This document shows positions 57,496-64,000 of a stretch of 64,000 nucleotides of DNA, one piece after another (position 1 is the first letter of the stretch; the number at the start of each line of letters is the position of its first letter). Below the pieces are notes generated by a model. The model saw nothing but the letters and a program-made list of their open reading frames with translations, had not been told where the DNA came from and did not search any database. Both the position numbers and the translations under genes were made by a program. Origin of the DNA: Campylobacter volucris (GTDB taxonomy: Bacteria; Campylobacterota; Campylobacteria; Campylobacterales; Campylobacteraceae). The DNA is taken from assembly GCF_008245045.1 (NCBI RefSeq), contig NZ_CP043428.1:930001-994000 (forward strand), in the 5' to 3' direction.

Positions 57496-58722
57496 ATGAA
57501 TTTATTCTCTTGTATAATCAAGCGCTATAAAGATGGAAATTTAATTTTACAAATTTGTATAGGTATAATTTTAGGAATAATAATTGGTTTAATATCAAAA
57601 GATTTAGCTGTTTTTGCAAGTATATTTGGAAATTTATTCACAGGAGCTTTAAAAGCTATTGCTCCAATTTTAGTATTTATTTTAATCTTAACCACAATTT
57701 GCACCAAAGAATTCAATCATGGAAGTTCTAAAATCAAACATATTATTTTATTGTATATTTTTGGTACTTTTTTAGCTTCATTAAGTGCTGTTAGTATTAG
57801 TTTTATTTTTCCTGTTGAACTTGTATTAACTGATATTCAAAAAGCTTCTAGCTCTACTCCAGCTAATATCAATGAAGTTTTTAAAACTTTGTTATTTCAA
57901 ATGGTGGATAATCCTATACATGCTTTATCTTCTGGAAATTATTTAAGTATTTTAGTTTGGGCTATAGGTGGAGGTTTTGCTCTAAGACATTGTTCTAATC
58001 AAGCCAAACAAATTTTTACAGACATAAACGAAGGAGTTTTAAAAATAGTTAAATTTATAGTCAAACTTGCTCCTTTTGGGATATTTGGACTTGTTGCTAA
58101 TTCTGTAGCTCAAACTGGAGCAGATGGTTTGTTAAGTTATGTAAAATTACTTATTGTTTTAGTAGCAACTATGTTTTTTGTTGCTTTTGTGATTAATGCT
58201 TTAATTGTATTTTTATATACTAAAAAAAATCCTTATCCTTTAATTTTTATTTGTCTAAAACATAGCGCTGTATTTGCATTTTTTACTAGGAGTTCTGCTG
58301 CAAATATACCTGTAAATATGGCACTTTGCTCTAAATTAAATATCAACAATAGTCTTTATAGTATCTCCATTCCTTTAGGAGCTACTATTAATATGGCTGG
58401 AGCAGCTGTTACTATAGCCATATTAAGCTTAGCTGCAGCTCATACTGTGGGTATTGAAATAAATTTTTTACAGGCTATTTTATTAAGTATTTTAGCAACT
58501 TTTGCAGCATGTGGTGCTAGTGGAGTAGCTGGAGGATCACTTCTTTTGATACCTCTTGCTTGTTCATTATTTAATATTGATTATAATATTGCCATGCAAG
58601 TAGTTGCTGTTGGATTTATCATAGGAGTCATTCAAGATAGCGTAGAAACTGCTCTTAATAGCTCTACAGATGTTTTATTTAGCGCTATTTGTTCTGATAA
58701 TGAGCTTAATTTAAAAATTTAA
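57496..58722 (+). CDS. sstT: Sodium/serine-threonine symporter SstT
   Basis: A 408-residue transporter of the dicarboxylate/amino-acid:cation symporter family. Multiple hydrophobic segments include the family block [16 protein letters not shown] and [18 protein letters not shown], which correspond to the HP loops and substrate site, and [17 protein letters not shown]. coli SstT takes up Ser and Thr with sodium. Campylobacter relies on serine as a carbon source, so the role fits. It begins a plus-strand series continuing to truB. Confidence 0.92.
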   Translation: MNLFSCIIKRYKDGNLILQICIGIILGIIIGLISKDLAVFASIFGNLFTGALKAIAPILVFILILTTICTKEFNHGSSKIKHIILLYIFGTFLASLSAVSISFIFPVELVLTDIQKASSSTPANINEVFKTLLFQMVDNPIHALSSGNYLSILVWAIGGGFALRHCSNQAKQIFTDINEGVLKIVKFIVKLAPFGIFGLVANSVAQTGADGLLSYVKLLIVLVATMFFVAFVINALIVFLYTKKNPYPLIFICLKHSAVFAFFTRSSAANIPVNMALCSKLNINNSLYSISIPLGATINMAGAAVTIAILSLAAAHTVGIEINFLQAILLSILATFAACGASGVAGGSLLLIPLACSLFNIDYNIAMQVVAVGFIIGVIQDSVETALNSSTDVLFSAICSDNELNLKI

Positions 58723-58731
58723 GGAGTTCTC

Positions 58732-59610
58732 ATGAGGCATTTAATCACCACAAAAGATTTCAGCAATGATGAAATTTTAGAACTTTTTAAATATACTAAA
58801 GAATATTTAGACGAAAAAGAACGCAATGATTTAAAAGGCAAAAGCGTTACAACTATATTTTTTGAAAATTCTACACGAACCCAATCAAGCTTTGAAACAG
58901 CTGCAAGAAGATTAGGAGCAAAGGTATTAAAACTAGATGTTTCAAGAAGTAGTTCTAGCAAAGGTGAAACTCTTTTTGATACAGCAGCAAATCTTGATGC
59001 CATGGCTCCTAGTGCAATAATAATAAGACATAAAAATTCAGGAGTACCCCATACTCTTGCAAACTATACTCATTGTCCTATTATAAATGGAGGAGATGGA
59101 AAACACGCTCATCCAACCCAAGCTTTGCTTGATCTTTTTACCATAATGGAACATTTTAATTATGATGTTATTGGAAAAAAAATTGCCATAATTGGAGATA
59201 TTAAAAATTCCAGAGTTGCAGCTTCAAATTTAGAATTACTTCCTAGATTTGGTATAGATATTTCTTTGGTCGCTCCACCTCATTTTATGCCAAATTATCC
59301 TATAAAAAAATTTTATAAATTAAAAGATGTAATTGATGATGTTGATATTATTATGAGTCTTAGAACTCAAACTGAAAGACACAATGTCCCAACTTATGCT
59401 TCATTGCAAGATTATGCTAATGATTTTTGTATTACCAAAGAGCTTATAAAAGATAAAAATATTATCATTTTACACCCTGGACCTGTGCATCGTAATATTG
59501 ACATTAGCGATGAAGTCATGGTCGATAAACGCTCAAAAGTTCTTGCGCAAGTAAAAAATGGAGTTGCTATAAGAATGGCTGTATTAAAAAAATTAATTTT
59601 AGAAAGATAA
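58732..59610 (+). CDS. pyrB: Aspartate carbamoyltransferase catalytic chain
   Basis: A 292-residue ATCase that commits carbamoyl phosphate to pyrimidine synthesis. Motifs [21 protein letters not shown] (carbamoyl phosphate site) and [11 protein letters not shown] are intact, and [15 protein letters not shown] lies near the C-terminus. No pyrI regulatory gene is adjacent. It follows sstT by 9 bases with SD AAGGAG and precedes pepF by 3. Confidence 0.97.
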   Translation: MRHLITTKDFSNDEILELFKYTKEYLDEKERNDLKGKSVTTIFFENSTRTQSSFETAARRLGAKVLKLDVSRSSSSKGETLFDTAANLDAMAPSAIIIRHKNSGVPHTLANYTHCPIINGGDGKHAHPTQALLDLFTIMEHFNYDVIGKKIAIIGDIKNSRVAASNLELLPRFGIDISLVAPPHFMPNYPIKKFYKLKDVIDDVDIIMSLRTQTERHNVPTYASLQDYANDFCITKELIKDKNIIILHPGPVHRNIDISDEVMVDKRSKVLAQVKNGVAIRMAVLKKLILER

Positions 59611-59613
59611 ACT

Positions 59614-61338
59614 ATGCAAAATTGGGATTTAAATGTTTTATTTAAAAACGAACAAGAATTAAATTTATATCTAAATCAAGCAAACAAAGAAGCACAAATT
59701 TTTAGACAAGCTTACGAAAATAAACTTTCTACCTTAAATAATGAAAATTTTTTAGCAAGTTTGCAAGAATATGAAAATTTAATTTTAAAAATTTCTCATA
59801 TTTTAACTTTTGCTTATTTAAATTTTGCCCAAGATACCACCAAAGGTTCATTTTATGCTAAATATGAAAATTTATGCAAAAAAATAGAAGAAAATCTGCT
59901 TTTTTTTGAATTAGAATTTTGCCAATTAGACGAAGAAATAAATCAAAAATTTATAGAATTTTGCAAAGATTATGCTTTTTATCTAAACAATCTTATCAAG
60001 CATAAAAAACACAATCTTTCTCAAAAAGAAGAAAGAATTATATTGCGTTTATCAAACACTGGAGCTAGTGCTTTTTCAAGATTATTTGATGAAACCTTTA
60101 GTGCGTTAAAATTTAAATTTGAAGGCAAAAAACTTAGCGAAGAAGAAATTTTAAGTAAGCTTTATGATGCTGATAAAAGCATTAGAAAAAAAGCTGCAAA
60201 AAGTTTTAGCAAAGTCTTAAAAAAACAAAACAAACTTTTAGTTTATATATTTAATATGATCAAAACTGAGCTTGCAAGTATTTGCGAATTAAGATCTTAT
60301 GAAAACCCTGAAACTCCAAGACACATTAAAAACCAAATTTCAAAAAAAAGCGTTGATGCTCTTATTATGACGGCTGAAAATTCTTTTGATTTGGTTGCTA
60401 AATTTTATAATGCTAAGAAAAAAATTCTTGGCTATGCAAAGTTAAAAGATTATGATAGATACGCTCCAATAGGCAAAGACATGAGCGTAGAATTTGATAA
60501 AGCAAAAGATATAATATTAAAAGCTTTCAATGGATTTTCTCCGGTATTTTATAATATTGCCAATAAAGCTTTTAACGAAGGATGGATTGATGTTTATCCA
60601 AAAGAATTTAAACAAAGTGGAGCTTTTTCTCACTCAAGCACCCCACTAAGCCATCCTTATATATTGCTAAATTACACCAATCAAAGACGCGATCTTTTTA
60701 CCTTAGCTCATGAGCTTGGACACAGCATTCATCAACAACTTTCTTATAAAGTTAGTTTTTTAAATCAAGATACACCACTAACCACAGCTGAAACTGCGTC
60801 TGTATTTGCTGAAATGCTAATTTTTGATTACATAAAAGACAATTTAAACAAAGAAGAGCTTTTGTCTTTATACGCAGCAAAGATTGAAGATATTTTTGCT
60901 ACCTTATATAGACAGATTAATTTTACTACCTTTGAAAGAAGATTTCATGCTACCCAAGGGGAGCTAAGCGCAGAAGAATTAAGTAAAATTTGGATAGAAG
61001 AATCTCAAAAAATGTTTAAAGATAGCATTGAGTTAAGCAAAAATTATGCTTTGTGGTATTCTTATATACCTCATTTTATCCATTCTCCATTTTACTGCTA
61101 TGCTTATGCTTATGCTCAGCTTTTAGTACTTGCTTTGTATGGTTTATATAAAAGTAAAAAATGTGAAAATTTTGTTGAACTTTACATCGAATTTTTAAGT
61201 AGTGGTGGTAGTAAAAGTCCAAAAGAATTAGTGTCTATGTTTGGTTTTGATATAGAAAGTGATGAATTTTGGAATATAGGCTTAGAACAAGTTAAAATTT
61301 TAGTGGATGAATTCTTAAGGTTAAGCGATGATAGATAA
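59614..61338 (+). CDS. pepF: Oligoendopeptidase F, M3 family
   Basis: A 574-residue cytoplasmic zinc peptidase. The HExxH site is FTLAHELGHSIHQQL, with the third ligand Glu in TTAETASVFAEM. It cuts short peptides and probably recycles degraded protein. The N-terminal helical lobe covers the first 200 residues. It overlaps the next small ORF by 11 bases. Length is as expected for the family. Confidence 0.94.
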   Translation: MQNWDLNVLFKNEQELNLYLNQANKEAQIFRQAYENKLSTLNNENFLASLQEYENLILKISHILTFAYLNFAQDTTKGSFYAKYENLCKKIEENLLFFELEFCQLDEEINQKFIEFCKDYAFYLNNLIKHKKHNLSQKEERIILRLSNTGASAFSRLFDETFSALKFKFEGKKLSEEEILSKLYDADKSIRKKAAKSFSKVLKKQNKLLVYIFNMIKTELASICELRSYENPETPRHIKNQISKKSVDALIMTAENSFDLVAKFYNAKKKILGYAKLKDYDRYAPIGKDMSVEFDKAKDIILKAFNGFSPVFYNIANKAFNEGWIDVYPKEFKQSGAFSHSSTPLSHPYILLNYTNQRRDLFTLAHELGHSIHQQLSYKVSFLNQDTPLTTAETASVFAEMLIFDYIKDNLNKEELLSLYAAKIEDIFATLYRQINFTTFERRFHATQGELSAEELSKIWIEESQKMFKDSIELSKNYALWYSYIPHFIHSPFYCYAYAYAQLLVLALYGLYKSKKCENFVELYIEFLSSGGSKSPKELVSMFGFDIESDEFWNIGLEQVKILVDEFLRLSDDR

Positions 61339-61774
61339 AATTTTAAACGATAAAAACTTTATTAATTTAATGGAAAAAAGTATATATGAATGTTTGCAAA
61401 TTTTAATTGCCCAAGATATAGAATTTAGCATACTTGTAAATACAAAATTTGTGACTTTAGAGCCTCCTTTACCGCAAGAACTTGATGTAGTGAGTAAAAA
61501 TCCATATTGTGTTTTTGCATTAGGAGGATACACTTTTAAATCCATAGTTTTAAACAAAGAAAATATGGAATTTCATGCAGGATTTGGACCGGATGATTTT
61601 GCTACTTTTGTTAAGGTTGATTTAGGTGCGATAGCTCAAATTCAAGTAGAAGATAATATCATTTTTGTAAATTTTTCTAATTATTTTAAAAAGAAAAACG
61701 AAAACAAACTTAAAGAAAAATCCATGAATGCTTTTTTAAATAATCCACAAAACAAAGATTTGCTAAAAAAATGA
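61328..61774 (+). CDS. Small conserved protein, possibly SspB-like
   Basis: A 148-residue protein of no assigned function. Residues about 35-120 form beta-rich segments whose order recalls SspB, the ClpXP adaptor: a first strand FSILVNTKFVTLEPPLP, then FKSIVLNKENMEFHAGFGPD and VDLGAIAQIQVEDNIIFVNF, against the SspB pattern of I.L..E.I.F.ARFGG..V.VP..AV.AIY. The C-terminal 25 residues are Lys/Asn-rich and could be a tether. It overlaps pepF by 11 bases and uvrD by 4. The SspB link is my own reading and needs a profile search. Confidence 0.7.
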   Translation: MIDKILNDKNFINLMEKSIYECLQILIAQDIEFSILVNTKFVTLEPPLPQELDVVSKNPYCVFALGGYTFKSIVLNKENMEFHAGFGPDDFATFVKVDLGAIAQIQVEDNIIFVNFSNYFKKKNENKLKEKSMNAFLNNPQNKDLLKK

Positions 61775-63834
61775 ATTTATTAGAAGGCTTAAACCAAAGT
61801 CAAAAGGAAGCTGTATTGCACATAGATGGTGCCATGCTAATACTTGCAGGCGCTGGAAGTGGTAAAACAAAAACAATTACAACTAGACTTGCTTATTTGA
61901 TTGATCAAGTAGGAATTCCAGCCCATCACACTCTCACACTCACTTTTACAAATAAAGCTGCTAATGTAATGAAAAATAGAGCTTTAGCTTTAATTAAAAA
62001 TGAAAATTTACAAACTCCCTTACTTTGTACTTTTCATAAATTTGGACTTTTGTTTTTAAGATTGTATAGCGAAAGAATTTCAAGAGCTAATAATTTTGTA
62101 ATCATAGATAGTGATGATAAGAAAAAAATTTTAAAAGATTTAACTAATGAAAATTTAAAAAACTCATTAGCTACCATAGGAGCTTATATATCTAATTTTA
62201 AAAATCAAAGCAAAAGTGCCCAAGAAATTCAAAAAGAGCTTGAATTTTTAAAAGATGAAAAAAGTAAAAATTATGAAGAAATCATCCGCACTTATGAGCA
62301 ATATGAAAATTTTTTAATACAAAATAATTTTATGGATTTTGATGATTTGTTAATGCTCACAAATAAAATTTTAGAAGATGAAGAATTTGCTAAAGAACAA
62401 AGTAAAAAATATGCTTATATAACCGTGGATGAATACCAAGATACCAATGCTTTACAATATCAAATTTTAAAAAAATTATGTTCAAGTCATGAAAATATCT
62501 GTGTGGTTGGAGATGATGATCAAAGTATTTATGGATGGCGCGGGGCTAAAATAGAAAATATCTTAAATTTCCAAGAACAATTTTGCAATGTAAAACTTAT
62601 CAAATTAGAACAAAATTATCGCTCTACTAATGCCATTTTACAAGCTGCAAACGAACTTATAGAACATAATAGAAAAAGATTAGGTAAAACACTAATTTGC
62701 ACAAAAGACAAAGGTGAAGAGATAGAAATCTTACAAAATGATGATGAAAAAATAGAAAGTTTTAAAATAGCAAAAGAAGTTTTTAAACTTTTAAAATCTA
62801 ATATCAACCCAAGCCAAATCGCTATACTTTATAGAGTTAATGCCCTTTCTCGTGCTCTAGAAGAAGCTTTTAGTAAAGAAAAAATTCCTTTTAAATTGCT
62901 AAGTGGGATTAGATTTTATGAAAGAGCAGAAATTAAAGATATCATTTCTTATTTAAGATTATTATCTAATTTTAATGATGATTATTCTTTTAAACGCATC
63001 ATTAATAGGCCTAAAAGAAATTTTGGTAATGCAACTTTGCAAAAATTGCAAGATTACGCTTTGAATAATAATTTATCATTATTTGAAGCGCTTTGTGCTT
63101 TAGTTGGTAATGGATTTTTTACTAAAAAAACAGACAATGAAGTAGAAAAATTCATACTAAGTATGCACAAACTCAAAGAAAAAGAAAATTTATTAGAAAT
63201 CATCACTTCTTTAGAAAATGAATTTAAATTTAAAGAATTTTATAAAGATAATCCCGAAGGAGAAGACAAGCTTCTAAACATAGATGAATTTTATGCAAAT
63301 TTAAAAGATAAAATTTCTCATGGAAATTATTCCAAATTAGATGATATTTTAAATGAGATTTCATTATTAAACGAACAAGATGGCTTAGATCAAGAAAGTA
63401 TTTGCATTATGAGTATCCATGCTAGCAAAGGACTTGAATTTGATTATGTGTTTATAGTAGGTTTAGAAGAAGGTTTTTTTCCGCTTACTAGCGAATCAAG
63501 CAATATAGAAGAAGAAAGAAGACTTGCTTATGTGGCCATTACAAGGGCGAAAAAGAAGTTGTATTTAAGCTATGCAAATTCAAGATTTTATAAAGGCAGT
63601 AGAACAAAACTAGATAAAAGCAGATTTTTAGGTGAAAGCAATGTAATCAAAAAAGAATTAACTCTTGATAATAATCAAAAATCTTACAAAAAAGGTGATT
63701 TAATAAAGCATAAAATTTTTGGCATAGGAAGAATTACGAGTGTGAGCAAATTTAAAAATGAAGAAAAATTAACTATAAATTTTGGCGGGATTGAAAGAAT
63801 GATAATGTCAAGTTTTGTGGAAAAAATCATATGA
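61771..63834 (+). CDS. UvrD/Rep-family DNA helicase
   Basis: A 687-residue SF1A helicase. Motif [21 protein letters not shown], motif [32 protein letters not shown] (motif III), QNYRSTNAI (motif IV), [14 protein letters not shown] (V) and [13 protein letters not shown] (VI) are all present. The C-terminal tail [19 protein letters not shown] is a Tudor-like RNA polymerase-contact domain as in PcrA/UvrD. Family members act in repair and replication restart. UvrD, Rep and PcrA cannot be told apart here. It overlaps truB by 4 bases (ATGA). Confidence 0.93.
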   Translation: MNLLEGLNQSQKEAVLHIDGAMLILAGAGSGKTKTITTRLAYLIDQVGIPAHHTLTLTFTNKAANVMKNRALALIKNENLQTPLLCTFHKFGLLFLRLYSERISRANNFVIIDSDDKKKILKDLTNENLKNSLATIGAYISNFKNQSKSAQEIQKELEFLKDEKSKNYEEIIRTYEQYENFLIQNNFMDFDDLLMLTNKILEDEEFAKEQSKKYAYITVDEYQDTNALQYQILKKLCSSHENICVVGDDDQSIYGWRGAKIENILNFQEQFCNVKLIKLEQNYRSTNAILQAANELIEHNRKRLGKTLICTKDKGEEIEILQNDDEKIESFKIAKEVFKLLKSNINPSQIAILYRVNALSRALEEAFSKEKIPFKLLSGIRFYERAEIKDIISYLRLLSNFNDDYSFKRIINRPKRNFGNATLQKLQDYALNNNLSLFEALCALVGNGFFTKKTDNEVEKFILSMHKLKEKENLLEIITSLENEFKFKEFYKDNPEGEDKLLNIDEFYANLKDKISHGNYSKLDDILNEISLLNEQDGLDQESICIMSIHASKGLEFDYVFIVGLEEGFFPLTSESSNIEEERRLAYVAITRAKKKLYLSYANSRFYKGSRTKLDKSRFLGESNVIKKELTLDNNQKSYKKGDLIKHKIFGIGRITSVSKFKNEEKLTINFGGIERMIMSSFVEKII

Positions 63835-64000
63835 ATAAACTTTTTGTAGCTTATAAACCAAGTGGATTAAGCTCTAATGCTTTTTTAACCAAACTTAAGA
63901 AAAAATACAAAAATAAAAAAGCAGGTTTTTCAGGAACTTTAGATCCTTTTGCAAAAGGTGTTTTATTAATCGCTTTTGATCAATATACAAAATTATTTCG
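63831..64000 (+). CDS. truB: tRNA pseudouridine-55 synthase TruB, N-terminal fragment
   Basis: The first 56 codons before the window edge: [19 protein letters not shown], then [19 protein letters not shown], where the Asp of GTLDPFA is the catalytic residue. TruB makes pseudouridine 55 in tRNA. The ATG overlaps the helicase TGA. The rest of the gene continues beyond the window. Confidence 0.95.
   Translation, partial: MNKLFVAYKPSGLSSNAFLTKLKKKYKNKKAGFSGTLDPFAKGVLLIAFDQYTKLF

Overview
The window is a gene-dense, AT-rich (roughly 70% A+T by eye) stretch of a Campylobacter chromosome. The evidence is the gene set and order: a napAGHBLD operon with the epsilonproteobacterial napL and no napC, nrfHA, a CiaD-like effector gene, a CheZ of the Helicobacter/Campylobacter type, a Tlp6-like soluble chemoreceptor, and a non-adenylylatable glutamine synthetase. 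Many proteins read as orthologues of C. jejuni genes, but two insertions and a different block order point to a relative such as the C. lari group. The species guess is inference.

Layout. (1) 1-9154, minus strand: about twelve tightly packed genes running from cheZ through a U32 protein, purE, a coiled-coil protein, glyQ, a Nif3-like protein, a zinc-ribbon protein, waaA, a pseudouridine synthase, ffh, rpsP and khpA into rimM, which is cut by the window edge. (2) 9383-10813: glnA, facing purU across a shared hairpin. (3) 10838-13419: purU, cca, ciaD-like and a TPR-like gene. (4) 13483-20917: the periplasmic nitrate reductase operon napAGHBLD, then a 57-residue membrane protein and a CynX-type MFS transporter. 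(5) 21089-22710: flgG and flgG2 behind a sigma-54 promoter. (6) 22843-29680: rpoD, ppk and the nrfHA nitrite reductase. With nap this gives nitrate-to-ammonia respiration. (7) 29715-32600: thiC under a TPP riboswitch, a DnaQ-type exonuclease and rpe. (8) 32749-36087: rpmB, a two-TM potassium-channel-like protein, a DUF465 protein, a Tlp6-like receptor and a NUDIX hydrolase. (9) 36192-41328: groESL with a CIRCE operator and a consensus promoter, an AsmA-like protein and a long ribosome hibernation factor. (10) 41404-54870, minus: yajC-secD-secF, a small membrane protein, leuS, lptE, a degenerate GGDEF protein, folC, an M23 peptidase with its bactofilin, mfd and a MagIII-like glycosylase. (11) 54840-64000: lnt, metK, sstT, pyrB, pepF, an SspB-like small protein, a UvrD/Rep helicase and the start of truB.

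Nearly everything is core metabolism, translation, cell envelope, motility and anaerobic respiration. I saw no tRNA, rRNA, CRISPR array, insertion sequence, prophage or poly-G contingency tract. I found no convincing undescribed multi-gene system. The leads worth a second look are smaller: an SspB-like ORF, a FliM-like tip on CheZ, a potassium channel with an atypical filter and degenerate RCK, a perfect 19-bp inverted repeat beside the groES promoter, a tandem repeat in rpoD, hairpins that carry the stop codons of convergent genes, and a transporter appended to the nap operon.
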